NCBI GenBank assembly: GCA_030248215.1
Contig: JASANG010003694.1
Location: 32,432 to 96,431 of the forward strand
Direction of reading: 5' to 3'
From: Enoplolaimus lenunculus
Taxonomy: Eukaryota > Nematoda > Enoplea > Enoplida > Thoracostomopsidae
DNA length: 64,000 nt
This document shows positions 22,507 to 34,810 of this stretch, piece by piece. A program made the position numbers and the translations under genes. Position 1 is the first letter of the stretch. Every line of letters starts with the position of its first letter. The notes under the pieces were generated by a model that did not search any database, was not told where the DNA came from, and saw only the letters and a program-made list of their open reading frames with translations.

Positions 22507-25426
22507 AATGGTCACCAGTTACAAATATTAATACGGCTTTAAAAAGTATGGTTTGTTTCTTTGAAACCTATTCAGTAGGTTTTTCGATGGATGCCGTAAA
22601 CATTTGAAGAAACAAACATACGGCCCGAAAAGCAAAACCTAAATTAAAAACCCCAATCAAAACGCATGTCTGAATGATCTCTGTCTGTCAGGATCAAAAT
22701 TTCATTTGGTTTCCGTATTCTCAAATGTATGTAATGCATCTATATAATTAAAACTGGAACGCCGCACATACGTATTTTTGGCAGCTTACCAACATTACTT
22801 TACAATATTTTCTTACAACAGAAATGTGATTGTTCTATGAAAAAAAGTGCATGCAGATTGTACTGGGTTCGTTGACTTTTGCGTACTGCGCAAAGCCGGC
22901 TAACCAGTATCATCTGTTGGCTATAGCTTCTGTAGCACTTTAAGGTACTATTATTCTGTGAACATTTGATGAAATTGGTTGGCCAAATTTTCTGTAACGA
23001 ATATTTCATACAATTATTATATATAAAATATCTTATAATTACCGTATTTTTGCCTGTTTATTAAAGAACCAATCGCTAAACGGTGACACTTTCGCTGGCT
23101 GGTAATAATTCGTAGCATCGAGTATTTAAAGAATTTTCATCTTTCACAATAGACATAATTTTGAACTAAGAAAAAATTAACTACAGTACACATTTCTGTC
23201 CAGGTTTCCGTTTAGCTTTTGGTAATACTTTAAATAAACCTAAACGTTTATTTAAGCGTTTTTCTAAGCCTAAACCTAAGCCTAAAGCATAAAATTTAAA
23301 TTTGGAGCCGAAATGTGTTTAGTGCAAGTGAGGAAAAATTTACTTAAAATGCAAAATGTTAAAACACAATTTGCTGTAGTAAATTGCAAAGATAACAATT
23401 TAGACAGAAAAGACGCTTGTAAAAAGCATAAACGCATTATCTGTACGTTGAACTACTGATTATATGCTGATAAAGAAACTAAATGTACTAAGGACTGTTT
23501 CGCATATGCGAAAACACGGTAAACGTACAGTTGTGGGATACGTTATCTATTTAGACCAGAGATGGAACAGACCGAGAAAAGTGGGGCGAGGCCGGGCCGG
23601 ATGGCAACTACCAACCGGCCGGGCCAGTCCGGGTTGGCCGACGTTTTTCAGGTTATTGTTTCATTTCCCCTATTATTTATATTGCTGTAGCTGTTGTGAT
23701 CTAAGCGAAGAGTTACTGCAAACGTATATTCGTCTTAAACCGAAAATCACTTTAACATTCATAATCCTATGCATCGCTACTGTAAGAAATGCTATCACTT
23801 AATCTATGTTATTAAAGCTGGAATGTCCCATATTCGTATTTTGGGCACCGTTCCAGCACATTAGCAAACTTTGTTTTTAACCTACAAAAGAATAAGCACC
23901 AGTAAATTTGCTCAGAGTCTAATTCTGGAATCGAGTATTGGTTAACGAATGCCTTTTTTGACATATTATACATTGTGAAACCGTTTGAAACCATCACACA
24001 TTATTAGTAAAGTTCCACCTGGGTGCAACACGGCTACTAATAAATTTTAATGAAAAACTATTTTATAATAGCAGACATTGAGACCTGCTATCCGGCTGTA
24101 CCAGCCGTGCCGACTGGCTTTTGCTGCTGGACCGATACCGAGTCGCACAGTCCGACCGCCGGGCAATTAGCCGGCCGGTGGCCGATTTCACATTTGATAA
24201 ATACTCGAATTGGACTTAGAACCTGTAGATCCGGCAAAAAACTATCTGATTTACACGGATTTGGGATGATGAGAAGAGTATCCTTAAAGCTGACCGATGT
24301 TGATGCTGTATTTCAACACTTGCCAGGCTTGCAGTTCAAGCTGCGTTCAAAGTCTGACGTCTGGAGTAGGCTGTGTCCTGACGTTGAAACACTGCATCCA
24401 AGTTGAAAATTTATCGCTAACCAGGGTAAACAGATGCTATACACATTTAGCAACCAGCCAATTTTAGTTTTGTATATTGCAATAAAATGAACTGAGTATA
24501 AGCGTTGTACTCGAATCGGTGACTCAAATGTGTTTCAACTCACAAACTTTTTTCAACAAACGCTCTTCTACAGTATTCCTAAATTACGAAATTGCAATTA
24601 TCAGAGTTCGTTTGTTTGAAAACCTATTCGCTCACTAAACAGACAATTGGCGATGTTCCCTGACGACGTCTGATTGCGAAATTAGCCATCGTTTACTGCA
24701 TACTTGATCAACTTGTGTTCAAAACATTAAAAATGTGCCAATAACTTCAAAATATCACAGTTTACTTGTTTGAAAACCTATCGCCACACAAACTGACGGG
24801 AAATGCTACTCAGTGTTGTTCACGTGAGTAGTCAAGAGCAGAATCCATGAAAACAATAACCGCATAATTTTTTGCGAGCGAGCGAGAAAAGATGGTTTCA
24901 TCGCTGAAGGCAGGATGCCACCGGAATATGAAAAAATTACCGGAAACTGAGCTGGAAACTGAAAAATACATGCCACCGAAAAATTTATTTTAATTTACTT
25001 TTTTTGTTGTATCATTGACGAAGAATCTGTTGTATTTTAGATTTCCATTACGCACAGAAGGAAAATGTACCTTTGATGGTTTCTTTTCGGAGATTGTGAA
25101 GGTTAATTTACTATAGTAAAGAAATCTATTTTATTTTGTTAGTAAAATGTTCAATTTCTACAGGCCAAATTTTAATACAGTAATTTTTAATTGCGATAAA
25201 AAAATTACCGGAATATTAATCGGAAGGTGGAAAAATGCACAACGAGAACAGGAACCGAAATTCCGGTTGTACACTGACTGCAGGTTATTTGACCGCAAGC
25301 CAAAGTGTCTTTTGAGTTGTTTCACAAACTTCGGGCGAACGAATCTTCTATCCCTTGAAAGAAGTCTAAGCAGGTTGGGGTTGTCGACTCCCCAACCCCA
25401 CACTATGCTATTTATTATAAAGACAG
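22507..25426. other. Intergenic, repeats only
   Basis: No supported gene. Two GC-rich tracts with GGCCGG motifs (23570-23645 and 24085-24185) are inverted relatives of each other and of 45433-45496. Fragments near 22740 and 23815 share a short palindromic unit (ACATACGTATTTTGGGC between GGAAC/GTTCC arms) with 50370, 54140 and 58280. A CTAAGCC stretch lies at 23260-23285. Confidence 0.45.
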
Positions 25427-25427
25427 C

Positions 25428-25629
25428 GGCCCATGTTACTTTAAGGGGCGTCCAGGTTTAAACTTCAGAGTTATTTTTTCTACTTAGGTTTAGGCTTAGG
25501 CTTAGGAATATTTTCATTTATACGCTTAGTCTCAGGCTTAGGCTTAGGAATATGCTCATCCATACGTTTAGGCTTTAGGCTTAGAAATATGTTTATACTA
25601 CTGTTTCGACCCTGTTCAATACATGGGCC
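25428..25629 (+). mobile_element. Telomere-motif MITE with mismatched ends
   Basis: Left end is the GTTACTTTAAGGGGCG subfamily; right end is the ACCCTGTTCAATACATG type, so the two ends come from different subfamilies. Core of TTAGGC units. Flanking aaagacag and aaagactg match 7 of 8. Confidence 0.85.
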
Positions 25630-26262
25630 AAAGACTGCTAAGGATTACTGATAAACTACTTTTGCCCTGTTTTGTTGTATGATAAGAAATCGCTCAGTGT
25701 GGGAGTTTCAAATCAAACGTCATGAGCATCATGGGTTTTGTGTCATGGTAAATTCTCATGTGTCTATTGCCAAATTATTCATCCCAAAGTTACTCATCAC
25801 TATTAGCTGCAGTATACCAGTTCAACTTGTGTTCAAAAAATTGTCAGCTTATTTTACAATAATAACTGTACGGTTCGAGCTTTTCAGTTCGACTTGTGTT
25901 CGTTTGATGAATTTCAATTCTACGAATGATACCCGAACAGGACTGCTATGAAGCTAATAACATCGAGATGTTTGTATCAGTTTCTGTCAAAATTTGTACA
26001 GTATTTTCAACTGTTACTCGTTGGTTGAAATATCAGACTCAAAGTGTAGTTTTACATCTCTGTATAACGAAGACAATTGAATCGGTTCGTCTAAATCTTA
26101 ATATTCTCAAATCTAATTTATGACCGTCTGATTATTAACCTTTACTTAAATCCACAAGACAAATTACGAAATATTTTGTTTGGACGAAATATGAAAGTTG
26201 TTCAGTTTTTGCAGAATTAACGCTTGAAAAAACGTTTAAAAGAAAACTTAAAATATATCGCA

Positions 26263-29200
26263 ATGAAGTATTTGTCGATTGCAATTCTGTGTTTTGTGTT
26301 GTGTCTTGCATCTCATCTGAATGCGAATCCTGTACGAATTCGAAAAAGTATCCATTCCTACGGAAACACTGAACAAAACGAATTGAGATCCCGCGAAATT
26401 GTTTTCAAAGAATATCCAGAGTACGAAGACGAAAATGAGGTGAGTGAGTATGCTTGTTTGGGTATCTGTAGAATTATGAAAAACAATATCATTTGACTGC
26501 TAAGGATCCGTAAGGTAATTTGTCAATCTGGTAAACGTGGATTTTAATGTCTTTCAAAGTTTTCGGTAGGGACATTCAGTCTTGTTGTATGCATCATAGA
26601 TGTGTTGCAGTATCTGGCGTATAAATGAAACAGGGTCGTGAACGTAAAATATTATGCCTTCATCGTTTGCTTAGGATTCGGATTAGGGTAAGATCCTAGG
26701 ATATCCGGCTTAGGCTTCCATAGACTTTATTCGAAACTTTGTTCATGCACTAGGCTGTCCATGTGAGTCAAATGGCTCTCTCCGAAATAGGCTTTTCGGG
26801 ACTACGCCAACTGAGTTAAATTCGACTCCGTCAGAATCGAACGTGTGATTCAATGAACAGAATTTGACTCTGGCGAAGTTGAATTTGACTCAGTTTGTGT
26901 AGTCAGAGAAAGCCTATTTCGGAGGCAGGCAATTAGACTCACCATTTTTTGCAGTGTAGAAGCTAATTTTTTTAATATACGGTTGCTATGCTTGAAAAGG
27001 GTTGCGTATTAGCGGTTAGTCGATGATGACCTTTAGAGGAGAGTGTGATTTCCGGCATAGGATTCTGTATAAAACAGTTTCTCGCTGGTTTTCAATTAAC
27101 TTCCCAATTGCATTAATGGTAACATTGAAGTGACAGCGCAAGGGAATGCGGCAGATCATAAAAGAAAAGTATTTCATCGTTGTTTTGTTGAAATTTGGCA
27201 CGGCGCTGAACAAATGCATTTCTCAGAGTTGATATATATGGCGTAGGCCAATCTGCTATTCAGCCCAATTACTAAATTGGCCTAGCAGAACCTGCAATAT
27301 TGCGTAATAGCAGTTTCGCCTAGGCTTAATTGCTATTAAACTTATAGACCAATCAGGTTTGTTTATTTGGACAGACGCAATACCGTTACCCAGCCAGCGT
27401 TGGTTTTACATCATGGTTGTATTGCTACGTCTTACAATCGCTACTGGTCCTTGGCCAATCCGCTATTTGCTCAAAAGAGCACATTCGCCTAGGCTAATTG
27501 GTAATTGGCCTGAATAGCAGATTGTCCTACGACATAGTCAAGATCAATATAAAGAGGCACAGTGTCAAATCAACTTTAAATTATAAAAGTCAATGCTGTA
27601 TTTAAAATATTTATTTACGCTCCAGAGTTGTTTGTGCAGTAAAATTCGAATACACAACAGGAACATAAACGCTGTATAATTAGCATAACATTCGCCACAT
27701 TTAAGCTTAAATTGGTTGAAACTTAAATATAAGGGTTATGCTGTACTTTTCGGCTATTTTAATCTCGTACAGCGCCTTTCGGTGCCGTCCAGCATCGTCC
27801 GATAACGTCAGGGTCTGTCTGGCGTCGTCTGCTATCGTACCGCAACGAACATCCCTATTGGCTATCGTTACAATAAGTGGAACCTGATTGTTGTGTAAAT
27901 TTGTTGTAATTATTGTTTGGTTGGATCATTTGTTAAATTTGTAGTGGATCTGATCCCGGGAATTTAGGTTTATTCGCAGCTGTTTGAAAAAGTATAATGC
28001 AACACTGCTGATTATTAGCAACTGTACTTGTGGGCTGGGTTTTAATTAAACAGAAAATGATTGGTATCATCTCGTAGCGATAAAGACATCATCAATGTTT
28101 TATGTTGAAGGATGACGGTGAGTTGATTCAAGAAGAAACTGTTCGATTACAAGTCGAAACAAACGACGAAAACGGATTGGACAACAATGTGGTTGAAATG
28201 GAAGATAGTGAACTAAACGACAGCTCAGAAGACTCGGACGGATGGTATTTGTCAGAAGAGAACGAATATGACCAAGAGCAAGAAGAAAAGTACGATTACA
28301 ATTCTGCTGGAGTTGAACGCGATGATGATGATGATGATGATGATGATGAGTATGATTATTACGCCGAAAATGAACAAAAGGAAGAAGAAGAAGCTGAAGA
28401 AGTAGAAGGTGGTGGTTACGATGAAATTGAAGCCGACGAATCGGTGGAAGAAGGCAGTGGTTATGATGAAAATAAATCTGATCCATGGCAAGTAGACGAA
28501 GAAGAAGAAGATTACGAAGGCGACGGTTACGAAGAAAATGAAAGTGATGAATTAGTGGAATACGAACAAGAAGAAGGAGATGATCATGAAGAAGAAGAAG
28601 AAGAAGAAAACTACGGCTACGACGAAAATGAAAGTGATGAATTAGTGGAATACGAACAAGAAGAAGGAGATGATCATGAAGAAGAAGAAGAAGAAGAAGA
28701 AAACTACGGTTACGACGAAAATGAAAGTGATAAATTAGTGGAATACGAACACGAAGAAGAACAACAAGAAGAAGAAGAAAACTACGGTTACGACGAAAAT
28801 GAAACTGCTCTACGGAAATACGAAGACGAAGAAGAAGACGAAGGCGAGGGTTTTGACGAAAATGAATCTGATCAATTTGAAGAAGAGTATGATTCCGAAG
28901 AATATGAAGAAGAGTACGATTCCAATGAATGGGAAGCAGAGTACGAATCAGATGAACAGAGAGAAGAGTACGATTCTGATGAATCGGAACAAGACTACAA
29001 CACCGGTGAATTTGAACAAGAGCACAACACTGATGAATGGGACGAAGAATACAATCCAACTGAAAAAGGTGGATATATAAAATACGTTGAATATCAAGAG
29101 TATGGCAGTGAATATGACAGCTATGAAACCGAAGAATATGATGACAACGAAGGGTAATTTAAACAGTCAGTTTATGATCGCTGGAGCATACATTAAACTG

Positions 29201-31425
29201 GCGTAAATGTATTGTTTATGTTTTTAGAGAATAATTTTCAACAGATTTAAAACATTTCACGTAATCAGAAAATATTATAACGAGATTAACTTAATAACGA
29301 AATAGAAGAATTTAAAGTGACAGTTGAAATATTAAATTTTCCAAAAAAATAATTTTTTTCTATTTTACTGTATTTCTTCATGTATTATTGATGGATGACG
29401 GAACATTTCTGTTTGTTCAAGTAGAGAAATGAAATATTTTCAAAATCAACAGTTGTTGTCAGATTCAGATTATAATTAAAACTGCAATTATACAATACAG
29501 CTGTGTATAGAAAGCATAATACACTGCAAAAAATTGTGAGTCAAATTGTACTCTCGCCGAAATAGGCTCTACGGGACTGCACAATCTGAGCCAAATTCGA
29601 CTTCGCCAGAGTCAAATTCGAGTCACTGAGTCGCACGTTTGACTACGGCGGAATGCCAAAAGCCTATTTCGGAAGGAGTCAATTTGATTTATCATTTTTT
29701 GCAGTGTACAAACATTACATAAGGTTGTGACAATGTTTAGAATTCAGTGAACTGTCATCGTATCATATGATGATAATTTATTTTATAAAATTACTAAAAA
29801 TAACGACGAACTTAAAAATTGACAATTAAGTCAGAGAAGAATATGTATTGAGATTGGTGAAACTTGGTATTTGAAATACTTTTCGCATTGAAAATATTCC
29901 TTTTGAGTTAAGTTGCAATGAACCCAGTAAAAGTTTACTGTCAATCGTCAAATAAATTCAAACTCTAAACAACGCTATTCGGTACATCCTATACAGCAAT
30001 TTTTAACCAATTAATCCGTATTTGAAAAGCATCACACTCTTGTGTGAGCTGGTTTAATCATGCAGTTGATTTGATTTCGGTGCGAAGATGGGAGAAATAT
30101 TTTTTTCTTAAAAACACCAAATTAATCTGGCTAATTTTACTCTTCTAAACACCATATTAAACGACCAACTGTTCTTGTTGGTTAGCGTTTGTCAAAAGCG
30201 AAAGTACTGTATTGTCCTGAATGAGAGGGGGGTAATTAGAGAGAGTTCCCATCTTGAGTCCCAATCAATCGGAGTCTGTATCCCTACTAAGAGTCCGTAA
30301 GCGGATAGAGTCCCTAAACTCTAATTAGAGTCCACAAATATTAATTATTCTTAATTGTAGTGCCTAAATGACTCCAGAACCAAATAAAGTTGAGTTCGAA
30401 ACTTTAAAGCGTACTTAAATTTTGAAAGTAGTAACCTTGCATTATCGCTCAACCTATTGACACAAGACAAATAAATGTTTAGTTGCAATGCCGGACGGAT
30501 GGCGGATTGAAAATAAATAACAGTCCGTAACCGAATATCGAGAGTATACCCTATGGAGAGCGCAAATATATCACTCACTACAATATATTAGCATTATACA
30601 GTAACATTTCAACCAACTACGATGTATCAAACCTCAAGTGTTTGCTCAAGTGAATGAATTTTTAATTATTCTATAGAATGTAGGCCCATCGTAGCAGTTT
30701 ATTGTGCGTAAATATCTCGAAGGAACGCAAAATCGTGCTATAACAATTACTTATATGTAAACTTAGAATTCAAGACATTGAAAATGGAAAACGACTAAAC
30801 CATAATATAACAACGGGATTGGCCGAGAAGAAAGTTTTATACCCAGCGACAGCGTTCGATTAAAATTATATTGACAAAACATTTAAAATATATTGAAAAA
30901 ATGTTTTTTTATAAAGTTGAGTGTTGTTGAAACGCTATGTAAATGTTCTAAATGTACAGTTTGTGCTATAAATTAAGTATACTTTATATGAGGAGAAGTT
31001 GAGCATTGATAGTAAACAGAAAATACTCCATTAAAATTAGTTCGAATTCCGGTCTACCGCCGAATGTGATTTTTTAAAATTTACCACAAACCTTTCGCTA
31101 AAAATCACTTAAAATTTTACAAAAACATCTGAAATTTGCACAAGATTTGAAACAAAAGTAAATTTAGGTTTTTGCCAATTTTAGAAATGATGAACAGAGC
31201 CATGTTAACAACCGAGAAGACCAAGAAATTATACACTACTACGGTAAGGAGGCAGATAACAAATTTGAGGTCGGTGATGTAAAACAACAACCAGAAGACG
31301 GCAAAAATATCGGAGAAATGTTGGAAAATAATAGTGAAATAAAACAACCAGCAAGTGATGTAGTGAACGATGTCGATGCTGGATCGAGCAATAATACTAT
31401 TGAACAAGCATTATTAGGACAATGA
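26263..31425 (+). CDS. Secreted highly acidic Glu/Asp/Tyr-rich protein, three exons
   Basis: Exons 26263-26439, 28111-29153 and 31185-31425 join in phase (0, then 2) to give about 486 aa. Residues 1-21 are a signal peptide (MKYLSIAILCFVLCLASHLNA), followed by a basic RIRKS. Exon 2 encodes about 347 residues made almost entirely of Glu, Asp, Tyr, Asn and Gly, with imperfect repeats of NYGYDENESD and ELVEYEQEEGDDH; one unit of about 90 bp is tandemly duplicated (about 28530-28710). Exon 3 encodes a milder 79-aa tail ending IEQALLGQ. I do not recognise the family. Tyr flanked by acidic residues in a secreted protein fits tyrosine-sulphation or cation-binding matrix roles, which is inference. Introns hold five MITEs. 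The exon 2 donor (GG|GTAATT) lies one base before an in-frame TAA; if unspliced the protein ends there at 407 aa. Antisense ORFs across exon 2 are shadows. Confidence 0.78.
26751..26958. mobile_element. GAGTCAAA palindromic MITE
   Basis: Right end TTTTTTGCAGTGTA and inner inverted blocks CTCTCCGAAATAGGCTT and AAGCCTATTTCGGAGG, arms nearly self-complementary. The outermost left arm is decayed. Lies in intron 1 of the acidic-protein gene. Confidence 0.82.
27241..27531. mobile_element. TIR element, GTAGGCCAATCTGCTATTC ends
   Basis: Left GTAGGCCAATCTGCTATTCA and right GAATAGCAGATTGTCCTAC are inverted, and similarity continues inwards through AATTGGCCTAG / GCCTAGGCTAATTGG, about 45 bp in all. Only copy seen in the window. 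Lies in intron 1 of the acidic-protein gene. Confidence 0.75.
27731..27860. mobile_element. GACGTCCGG MITE, short decayed copy
   Basis: AAGGGTTATGCTGTACTTTT at the left, GCCGTCCAGCATCGTCCG inside. Same family as 1419 and 40735. Lies in intron 1 of the acidic-protein gene. Confidence 0.6.
29520..29708. mobile_element. GAGTCAAA palindromic MITE, intact ends
   Basis: TACACTGCAAAAAATTGTG at the left and TTTTTTGCAGTGTA at the right, consistent with TA target duplication. Inner arms CGAAATAGGCTCTACGGGAC and the inverse. Lies in intron 2 of the acidic-protein gene. Confidence 0.88.
30205..30586. mobile_element. TACTGTAGTGACCCG-family MITE
   Basis: Opposite orientation to 13070: ends TACTGTATTGTCCTGAATGA and CACTACAATATA, interior AATAACAGTCCGTAACCGAA and GTCCGTAAGCGGATAGAG blocks. 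Lies in intron 2 of the acidic-protein gene. Confidence 0.78.
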
Positions 31426-31445
31426 AACTGGTAAAATATTAACAA

Positions 31446-31456
31446 AATAAAATAAA
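31446..31456 (+). other. Overlapping AATAAA polyadenylation signals
   Basis: Two overlapping AATAAA hexamers begin 21 bp after the stop codon of the acidic-protein gene's exon 3. Their position supports exon 3 as the true last exon. Confidence 0.65.
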
Positions 31457-31559
31457 ACGGCATAAAAATTACAAAAAATCAAAATAATAAAAAGGTTAAA
31501 ACGTACTAAACAAAACGTCAAAAAAGCAGTTTGAATGTTTAAAACGCGAGAACTATTCA

Positions 31560-31890
31560 ATTATTGGTTTTGAGGGGTTGTAGACCATTTGCTCAGATTC
31601 CTCGCACCCAAAAGTCTATTATTGCTCAGATTAGATTGCTTGTAACCCTAATAATTAGTGAAATATTGTAAAAAGTCCTAATTTAGCTTTATCAAGTATG
31701 CTTATATGCAAATAAGCTGTTAGCTAACTATTTTTTGAAGATTTGTAGACAGTTTATTCAGATTTGTCACACCCAAAAACTTTTTATTCCTGAAATTAGA
31801 TTGCTTGTAACCGTAATAATTCGGGAAATATCTGAAAAAGTATTAATTGAGGCTTAACCAATTATGCAAATTAGCCTGTAGCTAATAACC
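31560..31890. repeat. Two tandem copies of an approximately 170-bp unit
   Basis: GTTGTAGACCATTTGCTCAG at the first copy aligns with ATTTGTAGACAGTTTATTCAG in the second; both continue through TTAGATTGCTTGTAACC and CTAATAATT. Unit boundaries about 31560/31730/31890. No coding potential. Confidence 0.65.
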
Positions 31891-33829
31891 GGCTTTAAAT
31901 CTTAAAACACCAGTGCGAGGTTAACACCGCAGGATGACAGGCTTCAAACAAGTTTATCAAAATATGTTCAGCGGTTTCTGAGACTCTTTGCGGTCCGGAA
32001 TATACGGACGGACATCCACCTTTCGACACCCGAGCACACAATATAAAACACGTCGAGAAACTTCGAGCTTCGCCCAATAAATACTTGCGTTAGCAACCTG
32101 AGATTGAGTTTATTTGGTTTGTCTCCGTCTGATATAAACCAAGGCAACTGAAACTCTATCAAATGTCACCCTCGCCTCGAACTCTATATACAGACTTTGT
32201 GAGGAAGGACAATTGCAAGGTAGAGACCTTGTCATTTTATCACCAAAAGCTTTCTGAAGGAAAAAATTGTAGGGACGTTACCATTTTATCATAAAAAATT
32301 GGTGACGGTGGGCGTACACCCTCGCGCCAACCTTTGAATCCGCTATTTCCCATCTTCTCACTAGACCGAAATAGACAAGGCTTACATTTTAGACTAATTT
32401 TTTGTTTGGGCTTCAGCTAAGCTTTTTTAGTGTTTATTACGCTGAGGAAGCTTAAACTTCGGAATATGTTTTGGCTGTTCCATTGTTAAAGTAAGATTGG
32501 TGCAAATCTTCAGAACCCGCTATTGTCTTAATATATCGGAACATATATACTTTCACTTTCTGTGATCATTTGGACTACAGTGAAGAAATCTATATTTGTT
32601 TTCATTATATTATTGTGTAAAAACAACGCGCTGAGTTGAATTGCGTCATTTTTAGGTTTAGCGCACGTAATATTAATTTCACGACACAGCAGAAGGAGGA
32701 AACTTGTTCTAAAACAACCAAATTTTTTTAATCAATTTTTCGCTTTTCCTTTTCCAGGGGAAGGCTGCGGCTTCCTGGAACTTTCCGCATTTTGAAAGAA
32801 CACTTGGCAGGATATCATTGTCGCCCCCCCCCAATCCCACGCTAATCTGTTCATTATTCAGACAGCAAGAATCGCTGATAAAGTAAGTACGTTTGGACTG
32901 TTTTGGAGTATGATAAGAAATCGCTTAGCTGGGGGTTTGAATTCAAAAGTTATGAGTTCATTGGCTCTTTGTCATGGGAAATTGAAATGCGCAGTTTACG
33001 GATTGCCAGATATTCAAGCTAGTCCTTTTACTTATTAGGATCATTCTGAGTTTGCCTCGGCGTCTTATTAAATGAAGAGCGGTTCAATTTAAAAGGAAGC
33101 CCAGTATGTAATCTCACGACGCGACTTGGCATATGTATATAATGTAAAATTTGTTTCTTGCAAACGTGGTAACTTTAGTACTTGACGGTGCGAATATTCG
33201 ATGCACATTTTCACTCGGTTAATTTTGAGATTATTTTAAAAATACGAAGTCATTATTCTGATAATACAAGCATAAGTGTAACTGAAGTTTTCTTAATGCT
33301 GGCACGTTTTAAAATAATCAAAATTGTAAATCATTATGCAATTATGCAGAAGTATGTTTCAATATTTTAACTCTGGTTAGAATACAGAATTTCGTTTCGT
33401 CAGATCCAGCTAGTTTAATGGTGCAACAATGCAAATTATTCCAAAACTCAGGTTTTGTAACCAGGTTTGACCCGAGATTGCGGACCGCTGCCAGGATGTT
33501 GTCGACGCCTGATTTGAACATTGCGTCAATTATAAATTACTGTAATTATGCAATTAATAACTGTATTTTGTCGAGTTAAAGAATCGTGTCAAAACTAAAA
33601 CGTTATTTTAACGAAATGAATGAGCAGTGAAGCAAAAATCGCAGAAATTATTTTGTATTTTTCACACGATTTTTTGATTTTTAATGCGATAATTAATTTG
33701 TTGTTGAATTTTAATTGTTGCGAACTGTACAGCATGTATGTCCTGAGTTTGATGTGTATTAAAATGTCTATTGTGTGACATAATTTGCCTAAAGCTTGAT
33801 TTCTTGATTCTGAGTTTGGCATATAATAT
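31891..33829. other. Intergenic, unassigned repeats
   Basis: 31900-32080 (AGCGGTTTCTGAGACTC, CGGACGGACATCC, ACTTCGAGCTTCGCCC) looks like the edge of a dispersed repeat but I cannot name it. 32365-32495 is a badly decayed telomere-motif MITE. 32750-32840 is a GC-rich patch related to 3500-3740. No gene supported. Confidence 0.4.
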
Positions 33830-34102
33830 TTAACCCTTTCTCACATGAATATTTTCAATTTCAAATGACACGTAAATTTTAAGATAAGATTCGAACCCTA
33901 GTCTTACGGGTGGGAGGCGTTTACGATGACCACTGAGCTATAGGAGCTTGTGACGCTCGAGCCCGAGGGGGCTCTCACGTGTTATGCAGATTTTGCACTG
34001 CGCATATATATGGTAGAATTGTTCAACACTGCTCTCAGTGTCTGTTTTGCTCGCAGGTTATTTAGTTGCTCAGAGTATACTCGTTGAGTTAGAGGGTTAT
34101 AA
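33830..34102. mobile_element. TTAA-target MITE with best tRNA-like boxes
   Basis: Left TTAACCCTTTCTCACATG; right end decayed. On the minus strand TAGCTCAGTGG (33940 to 33930) matches the Pol III A box and GGTTCGAATCT (33897 to 33887) the B box, with about 32 nt between them. GAGCCCGAGGGGGCTC hairpin adjacent. Confidence 0.82.
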
Positions 34103-34206
34103 CACTAATCGTACATTAACTTGCAATCGATGATTGTTCTGTTGCTTTATTTGGTTATGTGACCCATTGTTTTAGCCGTTTTTTCGGACAAAGTCGGTGG
34201 GCCGCT

Positions 34207-34366
34207 CCGGTGTTCACAGGCCAATTGGTTCCACAAAAGAATTGGTCTAAGCCTATCCCTTCCCAGAGGGATTTATCAGTCGATTACTCTGGTGGAGAAA
34301 TCGGCCTGGGACAATTTTACCCGAAAGAGCAACTGACATTTGGGTCGAATTGGCCTGTAACACCGG
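34207..34366. repeat. 160-bp inverted-repeat unit
   Basis: CCGGTGTTCACAGGCCAATT at 34207-34226 is the inverse of AATTGGCCTGTAACACCGG at 34348-34366. The enclosed stretch has no recognisable product even though one frame is open. Confidence 0.55.
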
Positions 34367-34810
34367 AAATGCTTTATGCGATACTGTACGGTGGAAAGTG
34401 TGTGGGGTTGAAAAACAACCGTCACTCACTCTGGGTACATTTGATCTTCACGAATCGGTTTCGTTTCAAGCTTTAAAACTACGCGTTTAAACACTTAGCT
34501 GACCATCAAGGAACATTTTCAAAATGTTAAATATTATTTTTGCAGAATTTGAGTAAAAGTAAATAAAGCCAAATTTCTGTTGAAAATTTAAGACTTAAAT
34601 ATTTAAAGCAACATTGTGTTGTTAAGAACATGAGCCAAGCACGAATTTTCGAAGCTTTCATATACGTTAAATCCGTAACGGATCAATTTCGCTATTACCA
34701 ATTTAAAGTAACAAATTGTTGCTGTGCCTACCAGAAGACAGCCTAAGCTAAAGCCAACTGACTGTATAACACAAAGGACGCTTCTAATCCCCACAAGTAT
34801 AACCATCAGC

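Noticed and set aside
28100-29059. 319-aa minus-strand ORF rich in Leu, Arg and His
   Set aside because: It is the exact antisense of the acidic coding exon; its composition is a by-product of GAA/GAT-rich codons on the other strand.
34159-34476. 105-aa plus-strand ORF
   Set aside because: Spans a 160-bp inverted repeat, has no known motif and no splice context.
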